The notes below the pieces were generated by a model. That model saw nothing but the letters and a program-made list of their open reading frames with translations, was not told where the DNA came from and did no database searches. 64,000 nt of DNA, taken from contig CAVZID010000012.1 of assembly GCA_963775245.1 (NCBI GenBank), forward strand, positions 124,001 through 188,000, read 5' to 3'. Shown one piece after another: positions 15,375-23,252 of this stretch (within the stretch, counting starts at the first letter, position 1; each line of letters begins with the position of its first letter). This DNA comes from CAVSWT01 sp963775245 (GTDB taxonomy: Bacteria > Bacteroidota > Ignavibacteria > Ignavibacteriales > Ignavibacteriaceae). The translations under genes and the position numbers were made by a program.

Positions 15375-16392
15375 AAATATTAATTCTCTTATTAACTATT
15401 GGTGCTATTTGTTCAATTTTATCTAAAAGTATTTTAAAGTTTTTAGGAGTTAATGATTGAAATCCATCCGATAAAGCTTGTTCAGGATGATTATGAACTT
15501 CGATAATTAATCCATCGGCGCCGCAGGCAATTGCTGCCATTGACATTGGAGTGACTTTATCCCAAATACCAATTCCGTGTGAAGGGTCTACAATAATTGG
15601 CAGATGCGAGTTTTTCTTTATAACAGGCACTGCATTTAAATCGAGTGTATTTCTTGTTTGAGTTTCAAAAGTTCGAATCCCCCTTTCACAAAGGATAACA
15701 TTGTAGTTGCCTTGCGAAAGAATATATTCAGCGCTCATCAATAAATCTTCAATCGTTGCAGCCAATCCGCGTTTTAGTAAAACAGGATTTTTTAATCTTC
15801 CAACTTCTTCAAGCAAAGAAAAATTCTGCATATTGCGAGCACCTATTTGAATTATATCAGCTGCTTCAGAAATTAAAGGAAGTGTTTCCGTATCTTTTGC
15901 TTCAGTTACAATTTTCATGTCTAATTCTTTTTTAACTTCAGCAAGATACTCTATTCCTTTTTCTTTTAAACCTTGGAAAGAATAGGGGCTTGAACGCGGT
16001 TTGTAAGCTCCGGCACGCAATAAGCTGATTCCCATTTCTTTTAGTTCGCCTGCGATATCAAAAATTTGCTGTTTGCTTTCTACAGAACATGGTCCGGCGA
16101 TAATCCCTAATTCATCTCCTCCAAATGAAACATCATCAAATTGTATAATTGTATCTTCCGGCTTCATTTCACGGCTGACAAGCTTGTAAGGTTTTGTTAT
16201 TCTAACAACATCTTCAACCGATTCCATATTTAGAAAATCTTCTTCCAATAATTTTGCGCTTGGACCGGTAATTCCTATTGCTAATTTTATTGAGCCGGGA
16301 ATTTCGTGAGGAGTGCAATTGTTTAAAGCTATTTTATCTTTAACTTTTTCTATTGATGAACGTGATGCGTTCAATTTCATTAGTATCAGCAT
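15358..16392 (-). CDS. aroF: 3-deoxy-7-phosphoheptulonate synthase with N-terminal ferredoxin-like domain
   Basis: A 344-residue DAHP synthase of the AroA(I)-beta type (Bacillus/Thermotoga branch). Residues 1-70 form the ferredoxin-like regulatory domain and the rest is the catalytic barrel, with AGPCSVES, RAGAYKPRSSPYSFQG and the metal-binding DPSHGIG visible. It catalyses the first step of the shikimate pathway, condensing PEP and erythrose 4-phosphate. It lies inside the trp operon between trpF and trpB, so supply of chorismate precursor is tied to tryptophan demand. The ATG overlaps the trpF stop by 7 bases; a second in-frame ATG lies four codons later. Confidence 0.93.
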   Translation of the reverse strand: MLILMKLNASRSSIEKVKDKIALNNCTPHEIPGSIKLAIGITGPSAKLLEEDFLNMESVEDVVRITKPYKLVSREMKPEDTIIQFDDVSFGGDELGIIAGPCSVESKQQIFDIAGELKEMGISLLRAGAYKPRSSPYSFQGLKEKGIEYLAEVKKELDMKIVTEAKDTETLPLISEAADIIQIGARNMQNFSLLEEVGRLKNPVLLKRGLAATIEDLLMSAEYILSQGNYNVILCERGIRTFETQTRNTLDLNAVPVIKKNSHLPIIVDPSHGIGIWDKVTPMSMAAIACGADGLIIEVHNHPEQALSDGFQSLTPKNFKILLDKIEQIAPIVNKRINIYAKHN

Positions 16393-17030
16393 TTGCCGTT
16401 CCTTAGTGAATTAATTTTTTCAAAAAATTGTTTAAGCTTATGATGGTCTTTTTTACCGGGATATTCTTCCAAAGAAGATGAGACATCAATTGCAGCAGGA
16501 TTAATTTTTTTTATTACTTCTTCAACATTATCAATTGAAATTCCACCGGATAAAATAATTTTGTTTTTATGTTCGTCAGGAATTAATTCCCAATTGAAAG
16601 TTTTTCCTGTTCCGCCAAATTCATCTTTTGAAAAAGTATCAAACAAGAAAGAAACATTTTTATAATTGTTCAATATTGAAAAATCAAAATCATCTTTTAT
16701 TCTAAAGCTTTTAATGATTGGTACATTAACTTTTTCAATAACTACAGGTGACTCATCACCATGAAGTTGAACAGCATTGAGTTTTACTTGAGTTGATATA
16801 TTATTTATCTCTTCAATTGATTCATTAACAAATACTCCGATCTTCATTGTAAAAGGAGAAAGGATTTTTGAAATTGATTCAGCAATCTCCGGAGTAACAT
16901 ATCTTTTACTTTTTTTATAAAAGATAAACCCAATTGCAGCAGCACCAAGCTGCTGTGCTAATAATGCATCTTCAATATTTGTAATTCCGCAAATCTTAAC
17001 TTTCAACTTCACACCATTCTTTAAGTTCAA
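16386..17030 (-). CDS. trpF: Phosphoribosylanthranilate isomerase
   Basis: A protein of up to 214 residues with the TrpF signature KVKICGITN at 10-18 (catalytic Cys), the LNAVQLHGDE segment, and the catalytic Asp in FDTFSKDEFGGTGKTF. It isomerises N-(5-phosphoribosyl)anthranilate in tryptophan synthesis. The start is uncertain: ATG at 17030 overlaps trpC by 35 bases, and in-frame GTG and TTG codons 7-9 codons later would give the usual short N-terminus. Confidence 0.95.
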   Translation of the reverse strand: MNLKNGVKLKVKICGITNIEDALLAQQLGAAAIGFIFYKKSKRYVTPEIAESISKILSPFTMKIGVFVNESIEEINNISTQVKLNAVQLHGDESPVVIEKVNVPIIKSFRIKDDFDFSILNNYKNVSFLFDTFSKDEFGGTGKTFNWELIPDEHKNKIILSGGISIDNVEEVIKKINPAAIDVSSSLEEYPGKKDHHKLKQFFEKINSLRNGKC

Positions 17031-17790
17031 ACAGTTTTGATTTTATATCTTTATGTTTCATTAAATGTTCACCAACTAAAACGGCATTTGTTTTTGTGTC
17101 TTTTAAGAATTCAATATCTTGTTTTTCATGAATTCCGCTTTCGGAAACTAAAATAATGTCATCATGAATTTTTTCTGATAACGATTTTGTCGTTTCTAAA
17201 CTGACAGAAAAGTCTTCTAAATTTCGATTGTTAATTCCTATAATTTTATTTAAATCAAAATTGATTTTTTCTATTTGAGAAAGGGAGTGGAGCTCAAGCA
17301 AAACTTCCAAGCCAATTTCATTTGCAGCATGAGTTAATTCGTTTATTTGTTTAGCTGAAAGAGATTCTGCAATTAATAAAATTGCATCAGCTCCGTTTGC
17401 TTTAGCTTCATAAATTTGATACTCATCAATTATAAAGTCCTTTCTTAAAAGAGGAACGGTTTTATATCGTGAGATATCATTTAAATATTTTATACTTCCT
17501 TTAAAAAAGGTTACATCAGTCAAAACAGAAATAGCATTTGCCCCATATTCCATGTAGGTTTCCGCTATATTTAAATGATTGAAGTCTTCTCTAATAATTC
17601 CTTTGGAGGGACTCGCTTTTTTTATTTCTGCAATTATCGAAATATTACTTTTATTGCTTATAGCTTTCCCAAATTCTAAACATTTAATATTAAAATTTTC
17701 AAAATCAGAGAAACTAGAAATCGTAAATTGCTTTCTAAGATTTTTTACTTCGTCTTTTTTTACGTTATTTATTTCTTCAAGAATTGTCAT
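16996..17790 (-). CDS. trpC: Indole-3-glycerol phosphate synthase
   Basis: A 264-residue TIM-barrel enzyme converting CdRP to indole-3-glycerol phosphate. The conserved IIAEIKKASPSKGIIREDF, LRKDFIIDEYQIYEA, IGINNRNLEDFSV and LVSESGI segments, with their catalytic Lys and Glu residues, are all present. The ATG overlaps the trpD stop in ATGA, so translation is probably coupled. It is not fused to trpF, unlike in enterobacteria. Confidence 0.97.
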   Translation of the reverse strand: MTILEEINNVKKDEVKNLRKQFTISSFSDFENFNIKCLEFGKAISNKSNISIIAEIKKASPSKGIIREDFNHLNIAETYMEYGANAISVLTDVTFFKGSIKYLNDISRYKTVPLLRKDFIIDEYQIYEAKANGADAILLIAESLSAKQINELTHAANEIGLEVLLELHSLSQIEKINFDLNKIIGINNRNLEDFSVSLETTKSLSEKIHDDIILVSESGIHEKQDIEFLKDTKTNAVLVGEHLMKHKDIKSKLFELKEWCEVES

Positions 17791-18809
17791 TTATATTTAT
17801 CCCCAAATTCTTTTAGTTCATTTAATTTTTTTAAAGTAGCACCGGATTTTATTGATTCTTCCGCAATGTTTTTACATTCAATTAAATCATTTGAAATGCC
17901 GGAAGTTTTTAAAGCCATTGCAGAGTTAGCGACTACTACTTCATATGCGGCGCCGTTAGTTTTGCCGGAAAATATATTATAAATAATTTCGGCGTTTTCT
18001 TTTGCCGATCCGCCTTGAAGTTTATCCAGTGTAATTTTAGGGAAACCGAAATGGTCATTTGTCAGCGAGTAGAAATACATGGAGTGATCTTGATTAACCT
18101 CGTAAACTTTTGTTATATCGGTTAAAGTAATTTCATCATAAGCATTACTGGTGCATAAAAAAGCTACTTTTTGCATTTCTAACAATTTTATTGCATCGCT
18201 CATTAACCGGGCAGTTTCATCACTGAACGTTCCAATTAATTGTCTCTTTACGCCTGCTGGATTTGTAAGTGGCCCTAGAATATTAAAAATAGAACGGAAC
18301 TCCAATTCTTTTCTGATCGGAGCAACATGCTTCATCGCTGGATGATAAAGTGGTGCAAACAAAAATGCAATCCCTATTTCATTTAATGCCTTTTCGGATA
18401 ACACAGGATTAAGCTGAACATCAACACCAAGTTCATGCAGTACATCAGAACTTCCGCTCCGGCTGGAAATGGATCGATTACCATGTTTGGCAACGCTAAC
18501 ACCTGCCCCGGCAACAACAAAAGAAACTGCGGTAGAAATATTAAAAGTTCCAGAACCATCACCTCCAGTTCCGCAAACGTCAATTACTCGTTCATTATCA
18601 CATTTTACATTTATAACTTTTTCACGCATTGCTTTTATAAAGCCGGCAACTTCTTCAGATGTTTCACCTTTTATTTTTAGAGCTGTGAGCAAGGACGCAA
18701 TTTTAGAATTGTTCTCTTCACCGCTCATAATTGAGTGCATAATTATGTATGCTTCGTCAAAGGTTAAGCTTTCGCCAACCATAACTTTTTCTAAATAATT
18801 TTTGATCAT
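17787..18809 (-). CDS. trpD: Anthranilate phosphoribosyltransferase
   Basis: A 340-residue enzyme adding phosphoribose from PRPP to anthranilate. The PRPP-binding glycine-rich loop CGTGGDGSGTFNIST spans about 79-93, and KHGNRSISSRSGSSDVLHELG, the anthranilate-binding region, follows. The ATG overlaps the trpG stop in ATGA. It is a stand-alone protein and not fused to the glutamine amidotransferase. Confidence 0.97.
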   Translation of the reverse strand: MIKNYLEKVMVGESLTFDEAYIIMHSIMSGEENNSKIASLLTALKIKGETSEEVAGFIKAMREKVINVKCDNERVIDVCGTGGDGSGTFNISTAVSFVVAGAGVSVAKHGNRSISSRSGSSDVLHELGVDVQLNPVLSEKALNEIGIAFLFAPLYHPAMKHVAPIRKELEFRSIFNILGPLTNPAGVKRQLIGTFSDETARLMSDAIKLLEMQKVAFLCTSNAYDEITLTDITKVYEVNQDHSMYFYSLTNDHFGFPKITLDKLQGGSAKENAEIIYNIFSGKTNGAAYEVVVANSAMALKTSGISNDLIECKNIAEESIKSGATLKKLNELKEFGDKYK

Positions 18810-19393
18810 AGCTCCAACCAGTTTTTTATAATGTTTTTACCTTCTAAAGTTAAAATTGATTCGGGATGAAATTGAATTCCTTCGACAGGATAATCTTTGT
18901 GGCGAATTCCCATAATGATCCCATCATCTGTTTCAGCAGAAATTTCTAAGCATTTAGGCAAAGATTCTCGTTCAACAATTAGTGAATGATATCTTGTTGC
19001 TTCAAAATTTTGCGGAATATTCTTAAAAATATTTTTTTCATCATGTTTTATAAAAGAAGTTTTACCATGCATTAACTTTGGTGCCTTAACAACTTTTCCT
19101 CCGTAAACCATTCCCATTGTTTGATGTCCAAGACAAACACCAAGTATCGGTATTGTGTTACCAAAATATTTGATGGCAGTAATGGATGCATTTGAATCTT
19201 CCGGCTTTCCGGGGCCTGGAGAAATTAAAATTTTATCAGGCTTTATTTCATCAATTTGGTTTTCATCCAGCTCATCATTTCTCTTTACAACAAGCTTGCT
19301 TTTATATTTACCTAATAGCTGAACAAGGTTGTATGTGAAAGAATCGTAATTATCAATTACTAGTATTTTTCGCATAGCGATCAATTCAGACAT
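18806..19393 (-). CDS. trpG: Anthranilate synthase component II (glutamine amidotransferase)
   Basis: A 195-residue class I amidotransferase that supplies ammonia to TrpE. The catalytic triad is visible: C87 in GVCLGHQ, and H176 and E178 in FHPES. The oxyanion region is ISPGPGKPED. The ATG at 19393 lies inside the trpE end and has AGAGGTG just upstream; a second ATG six codons later is possible. In many bacteria the same subunit also serves p-aminobenzoate synthase; no pabB was seen in the window. Confidence 0.95.
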   Translation of the reverse strand: MSELIAMRKILVIDNYDSFTYNLVQLLGKYKSKLVVKRNDELDENQIDEIKPDKILISPGPGKPEDSNASITAIKYFGNTIPILGVCLGHQTMGMVYGGKVVKAPKLMHGKTSFIKHDEKNIFKNIPQNFEATRYHSLIVERESLPKCLEISAETDDGIIMGIRHKDYPVEGIQFHPESILTLEGKNIIKNWLEL

Positions 19394-20849
19394 CCATCAC
19401 CTCTGCATATCTTAATGCTTTAATTAATGCTGCTGATTTATTCTTAACTTCTTTCGCTTCAAGTTCAGGTCTGCTGTCGGCAACAATACCGGCACCAGCC
19501 TGCCAATAGATTGTGTTGCCTTTAGCAAACAAAGTTCTAATAGCAATGCACATATCAAGATTCCCGGAAAAATCAAAATAACCAACTGCTCCGGCATAAA
19601 CATTTCTCGATTTCTTTTCGTAATCGTCTATCAATTGTATTGCCCGAATTTTTGGAGCACCGGTTACTGTGCCAGCGGGGAAGCATGACATCAAAGCGTC
19701 AACTGAATCTTTATCCGATGCAAGCTTACCTTCCACTTTAGATACGATGTGCATAACGTGAGAATATCTTTGCACTTTCATTTTCTCCGAAACAACTACA
19801 GTATCATATTTACAGATTCTTCCAAGATCGTTTCTTCCCAAATCAACTAGCATAGTGTGTTCGGCAAGCTCTTTAGGGTCGCTCATTAAATTTTGTTCAA
19901 GTTCTTTATCCTCTTGGGGATTTCTTCCTCTTCTACGCGTTCCGGCAATTGGGAGTAATTGAGCTTTACCATTTTGAACTTTTAATAAATCTTCCGGGGA
20001 TGTTCCAATAATATTAAAATCATTTTGAAACTCAAGTAAGTACATATAAGGAGAAGGATTAATAATTCGAAGAGCGCGATATACATTAAGCAAGTCGCCT
20101 GAAAAATTAGTTGAAAATCTTTTTGATATTACAATTTGGAAAATGTCTCCTTCAACAATATTTCTTTTTCCGGCTTCAACTTGTTCAAAAAATTCTTTGG
20201 CATCAAAGTCTTCATTGATTGTTCCATCTATTTTAAAATCAGACGAAAATTCAATTGGCCTTTTTAATTCTTCTCTAAGCTGTGCTAATGTATCTTTAGC
20301 TTTTTGATAAGCTTCATTTAAATTTGTGTTCTCGTCAAGACTTATATTTGTTATTAAAATTATTTGGTGTTTGTAATGGTCGAATGCTAAGATGGTGTTA
20401 TATATTCCAAAGATTGAATCATAATTATCAAATCGTTCGGACTTAAAATTTATTACTCTTTCCACAAGAGAAATATTTTCATAACCAAGATAACCTACAA
20501 TACCGCCTGTAAAATTAGGAAGCTCATCAATTTTAGGCTGTTTTTTTGAAGCGATTTCATTTCGAATAAAATCAAAAATGGAAATTTTGTGTTTTGTGGT
20601 GTTACCGTTTTTAAGTTCAAATAAATCCAGACCGATATTTGAAAAAATCTTTTCCGGGTTTTTACCGATAAAAGAATAACGAGCCATATTGGTAGAGCCT
20701 TCAACAGATTCTAAAAGAAAACCTTGCTTATCTTTTTCTCGAATTTTTAAATAAGCTAATACCGGTGTTAAAAGGTCAGCGGTTATAACTTCATAAACCG
20801 GGATTAAATTATAATCTTTAGCGAGTTCTGAAAATTTTTCAAATGTCAT
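19386..20849 (-). CDS. trpE: Anthranilate synthase component I
   Basis: A 487-residue chorismate-utilising enzyme, first gene of the trp operon. The tryptophan feedback site motif LLES lies at 45-48, and the catalytic region contains GTRRRGRNPQED, HTMLVDLGRNDLGR and FPAGTVTGAPKIRA. It forms a complex with TrpG to make anthranilate. Expression should be controlled at two levels: feedback inhibition through the LLES site and attenuation through the leader 110-270 bases upstream. Confidence 0.97.
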   Translation of the reverse strand: MTFEKFSELAKDYNLIPVYEVITADLLTPVLAYLKIREKDKQGFLLESVEGSTNMARYSFIGKNPEKIFSNIGLDLFELKNGNTTKHKISIFDFIRNEIASKKQPKIDELPNFTGGIVGYLGYENISLVERVINFKSERFDNYDSIFGIYNTILAFDHYKHQIILITNISLDENTNLNEAYQKAKDTLAQLREELKRPIEFSSDFKIDGTINEDFDAKEFFEQVEAGKRNIVEGDIFQIVISKRFSTNFSGDLLNVYRALRIINPSPYMYLLEFQNDFNIIGTSPEDLLKVQNGKAQLLPIAGTRRRGRNPQEDKELEQNLMSDPKELAEHTMLVDLGRNDLGRICKYDTVVVSEKMKVQRYSHVMHIVSKVEGKLASDKDSVDALMSCFPAGTVTGAPKIRAIQLIDDYEKKSRNVYAGAVGYFDFSGNLDMCIAIRTLFAKGNTIYWQAGAGIVADSRPELEAKEVKNKSAALIKALRYAEVMDV

Positions 20850-20923
20850 AAGTTTTTTTATTTAAAATTATATTTCTCAAATTATTTTTTGCTTATTACT
20901 TAAAGCTAATTTCATTTTTCCTT

Positions 20924-20946
20924 TTTCTCCCTCTTTGGGGGAGAAA
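20924..20946. repeat. CTCC/GGAG palindrome between attenuator and trpE
   Basis: TTTCTCCC and GGGAGAAA enclose a short TCTTTGG loop. The hairpin resembles the family seen at 59056, 61062 and 61175. It lies between the trp terminator and trpE and could add secondary structure to the trpE 5' region. The rest of 20850-20958 is A/T-rich with no gene. Confidence 0.5.
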
Positions 20947-20958
20947 GTAAGGGCTATC

Positions 20959-20992
20959 AAAAAAAAACCCTTCTCAGTTAGATGAGAAGGGT
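20959..20992 (-). terminator. trp operon attenuator terminator
   Basis: On the minus strand ACCCTTCTCA pairs perfectly with TGAGAAGGGT (10 bases, plus-strand 20983-20992 and 20967-20976) around a 6-base loop and is followed by about nine U residues. It lies 29 bases after the leader peptide stop and 110 bases before trpE. CTCAGT, overlapping the leader stop codon (plus 21023-21028), can pair with ACTGAG in this hairpin (plus 20973-20978), and GAGAGAA just after can pair with TTCTC-A-TC in its 5' arm. That gives a credible antiterminator. Confidence 0.88.
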
Positions 20993-21020
20993 ATTAGGGT
21001 AAAAAATTATTCTCTCAAGT

Positions 21021-21116
21021 TCACTGAGTCATATTAATAAATAATCCGTACCACCACCAAGAATTTGGATTGGAAGTATTTTTTGTTTTGTAATATGATT
21101 CAGTTAAATTTTTCAT
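21021..21116 (-). CDS. trpL: trp leader peptide with three consecutive Trp codons
   Basis: A 31-codon open frame that begins at an ATG and ends in TGA. Codons 20-22 are TGG TGG TGG (plus-strand 21051-21059), directly preceded by NPNS and followed by YGLF. In ribosome-mediated attenuation, scarcity of Trp-tRNA stalls the ribosome here. A ribosome at these codons would leave the CTCAGT antiterminator segment free, whereas one reaching the stop would cover it and let the terminator form. No Shine-Dalgarno sequence is visible, and the predicted promoter ends only about 12 bases upstream, so the message may be nearly leaderless. Confidence 0.88.
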   Translation of the reverse strand: MKNLTESYYKTKNTSNPNSWWWYGLFINMTQ

Positions 21117-21127
21117 TATTGTAAATG

Positions 21128-21157
21128 CAAATATAAAACACTTTTTTTGTTTGTCAA
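21128..21157 (-). promoter_or_regulatory. trp operon promoter
   Basis: On the minus strand TTGACA (plus 21152-21157) and TATATT are 16 bases apart; TATATTTG (plus 21128-21135) also fits the Bacteroidota -7 pattern TAnnTTTG. It directly precedes trpL and is the only good promoter match in this gap on that strand. Confidence 0.65.
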
Positions 21158-21261
21158 GTTATAAAAATAAAATTATTAACATGATTAGTTAATTATCTTC
21201 ATTTTATACAAAAAAGTGTATCGAAAAAAGTTTACAATATGTAAGTGTCATTTTACTTGTC

Positions 21262-21291
21262 TTGATACTGTAAACCTAAACTGAGTATATT
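21262..21291 (+). promoter_or_regulatory. Putative panD promoter
   Basis: TTGATA (21262-21267) and TATATT (21286-21291) are 18 bases apart, giving a start about 25 bases before panD. An inverted pair GTTTACA/TGTAAAC (21230-21236 and 21269-21275) overlaps the region and could be an operator, but there is no other support for that. Confidence 0.5.
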
Positions 21292-21321
21292 TAGATATTA
21301 AAAAATATAGAAGTTCTTATA

Positions 21322-21678
21322 ATGACAAGGGAAATGTTCAAATCGAAAATACACTTTGCTACTATTACCATGGCAGAGTTGTATTACGAAGGAAGTATAA
21401 CAATCGATAAAAAATTATTAGATGCGGCAGATATTTTGCCTTATGAAAAAGTTCAGGTTGTTAATGTAAATAACGGTACACGTATGGAAACATATACTCT
21501 TGAAGGCCCGGCTGACAGCGGAATGATTTGCTTGAATGGCCCGGCAGCAAGGCTTGGAACTGTTGGTGATAAAGTGATAATTATTACATATTCACAAATG
21601 ACAGATGAAGAAGCCAAAAAGCATAAAACTAAAACGATTCTAGTTGATAATTCAAATAAAGTGACTAAAGTTTTATAG
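21322..21678 (+). CDS. panD: Aspartate 1-decarboxylase proenzyme
   Basis: A 118-residue pyruvoyl-dependent enzyme making beta-alanine for pantothenate. The self-cleavage site Gly24-Ser25 is present in YYEGSITID; cleavage turns Ser25 into the pyruvoyl cofactor. KSKIHFATIT at the N-terminus, the NGTRMETYTLEG segment and LNGPAARLG are all family features, and the length is typical. No other pantothenate gene is adjacent. It is followed by a hairpin terminator. Confidence 0.96.
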   Translation: MTREMFKSKIHFATITMAELYYEGSITIDKKLLDAADILPYEKVQVVNVNNGTRMETYTLEGPADSGMICLNGPAARLGTVGDKVIIITYSQMTDEEAKKHKTKTILVDNSNKVTKVL

Positions 21679-21692
21679 TTCGATAATTTTTG

Positions 21693-21718
21693 TCCGGCAT
21701 TTGCCGGATTGATTTTCT
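21693..21718 (+). terminator. Intrinsic terminator after panD
   Basis: TCCGGCA (21693-21699) and TGCCGGA (21702-21708) form a perfect stem with a 2-base nominal loop, followed by TTGATTTTCTT. Confidence 0.7.
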
Positions 21719-21764
21719 TAGTTGTTTTATTTAATATTCAGTTAAATAAAAAGGCATTAGTGAC

Positions 21765-22265
21765 ATGAAAAAGATATTGATAATTTTTGTTTTAATTTTT
21801 GCAGGAACTGCATTCTCGCAATTTAAAGAGCCGGCTTTTCCAACATCAAATATTGATGATGGAATTATAAATCATGATAGTGGCTCATTGTTTGGATTTT
21901 TAAATTCAGATAATTTTTCTATGAAACAATCTTTCAGCATGTCTTATTCTTCTTTTGGCAATCAAGGTTTGGCGATGGGTGTTTATACAAACAGCCTGGG
22001 ATATAAATTATCAAATAAGTTAAATGTTCAAGCTGATATTAGCGTTGTCAATTCACCTTACAGTTCTTTTGGAAAGAACTTTCAAAAAAATCTTAATGGA
22101 ATTTATTTGAGTAAAGCAGCAATAAATTATAGGCCATGGGATGATGTTTATGTTACATTTCAATATAGAAATATGCCGACCAGCTACTATTCACCTTATG
22201 GTTATGGATATTATGGCAGCAGTTTTTACAATGGATTTGATAATGATTGGGATTGGAGCAAATAA
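21765..22265 (+). CDS. Exported protein of unknown function, probable outer-membrane associated
   Basis: A 166-residue protein with a signal peptide (MKKILIIFVLIFAGTAFSQ). The mature part has strand-like segments (FSMKQSFSMSYSSFG, QADISVVNSPYSSF, DVYVTFQYRNMP) and a Tyr/Gly/Ser-rich C-terminus near YYSPYGYGYYGSSFYNG. That composition resembles small outer-membrane barrel or surface proteins. I do not recognise a family. It is followed by the LytR_C-domain gene, rsfS and argS on the same strand, a neighbourhood often seen in this group of bacteria. Confidence 0.7.
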   Translation: MKKILIIFVLIFAGTAFSQFKEPAFPTSNIDDGIINHDSGSLFGFLNSDNFSMKQSFSMSYSSFGNQGLAMGVYTNSLGYKLSNKLNVQADISVVNSPYSSFGKNFQKNLNGIYLSKAAINYRPWDDVYVTFQYRNMPTSYYSPYGYGYYGSSFYNGFDNDWDWSK

Positions 22266-22312
22266 AAATCATTTAGTGAATTCTACAATTGCCTTTAACC
22301 GAGTTTGAATAA

Positions 22313-22801
22313 GTGAAGGGAAAAAGTTCTCCGCCTAAAATACCTAAAGAAATTAGTTTAAAAACTTCCGCTTCAAATCTTTTTCTTAATATTATTCTTA
22401 TCTTTCTTGCATTAGTTATTGCATTTGTGGTGTATTCATTATACAGCAATATAAAATCCAGCAAGTTAAATGAAGAAAGTTTAGAAAGAAAAAATAGAAC
22501 TTCTAATATAATTCAAGTAGAAGTGCTGAACGGATGTGGTAAATCCGGAATTGCAGAAAAAATTACAAGCTTTTTGCGTAATAGAAATTTTGATGTTGTG
22601 CAAACGGGGAATTATATTTCGTTTGATATTGATAAAACGATGGTAATAGATAGAAGCGGGAATAAAGCAAATGCCGTAAAGGTTGCAGAAGCAATTGGTG
22701 TTGATAAGAAAAATGTTATTCAGCAGTTGAATAAAGAATATTTTTTAGATGTTTCAATTATAATAGGAAAAGACTTTAATCAATTAAATCCATATAAATA
22801 A
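22313..22801 (+). CDS. Membrane-anchored LytR_C domain protein
   Basis: A 162-residue protein starting at GTG. A single transmembrane helix spans about 24-45. The C-terminal half (about 68-150) is a LytR_C domain: VEVLNGCGKSGIAEKITSFLR, then DVVQTGNY and VIDRSGNKANAVKVAEAIG. In Gram-positives this domain is attached to LytR-CpsA-Psr enzymes; here it stands alone, so an envelope role is likely but the molecular function is unknown. The rsfS gene follows 11 bases later. Confidence 0.8.
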   Translation: MKGKSSPPKIPKEISLKTSASNLFLNIILIFLALVIAFVVYSLYSNIKSSKLNEESLERKNRTSNIIQVEVLNGCGKSGIAEKITSFLRNRNFDVVQTGNYISFDIDKTMVIDRSGNKANAVKVAEAIGVDKKNVIQQLNKEYFLDVSIIIGKDFNQLNPYK

Positions 22802-22812
22802 AAGGAATAAAT

Positions 22813-23220
22813 TTGGATTCAAAACAATTAGCAAAAAAGATTACTGAACTGATATTTAATAAAAAAGGATTTGATGTTAAGATTATTGATTTGAAAAAAT
22901 TAACTACTGTTTCAGATTATTTTGTTATATGCAGCGCTGATTCTGATACGCAAGTAAAGGCGATTTCAGATGAGATTGATAAATCTTTAAGAGATGAAGG
23001 AATAAGATGTTGGCACAAGGAAGGATACAAAGGATTAAACTGGGTGTTGCTGGATTTTGTGGACGTTGTTGTCCATGTATTTAAGAAAGATTCTCGACAA
23101 TTTTATAACCTCGAAAAGCTTTGGGGAGATGCTGAAATTACAGAAGTAACGGACCCGGCTTTAACTCCGCCTGTCGCTAAAAGAAAACCTGGCAGGCCTA
23201 AAAAAATCAAATCGGAATAA
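22813..23220 (+). CDS. rsfS: Ribosome silencing factor RsfS (Iojap)
   Basis: A 135-residue protein of the Iojap family, which binds ribosomal protein L14 and blocks subunit joining in starvation. The family core is complete: VSDYFVICSADSDTQVKAISDEI, then GYKGLNWVLLDFVDVVVHVF and the YNLEKLWGDAE ending. The start is TTG; AAAGGA lies 6 bases upstream and no in-frame ATG fits. A Pro/Lys-rich tail (KRKPGRPKKIK, AT-hook-like) extends beyond the usual core. Confidence 0.95.
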   Translation: MDSKQLAKKITELIFNKKGFDVKIIDLKKLTTVSDYFVICSADSDTQVKAISDEIDKSLRDEGIRCWHKEGYKGLNWVLLDFVDVVVHVFKKDSRQFYNLEKLWGDAEITEVTDPALTPPVAKRKPGRPKKIKSE

Positions 23221-23252
23221 TATTATTTTACTTTTACCATTACGGAATAAAC

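Noticed and set aside
15660..15700. tRNA-like GGTTCGAATCC sequence
   Set aside because: A GTTCGAATCC string occurs inside the DAHP synthase gene. There is no matching acceptor or anticodon stem around it. No tRNA was found elsewhere in the window.
21230..21275. GTTTACA/TGTAAAC pair upstream of panD as a riboswitch or operator
   Set aside because: The short pair, 32 bases apart, could arise by chance, and no conserved riboswitch sequence is visible. I mention it only with the promoter.
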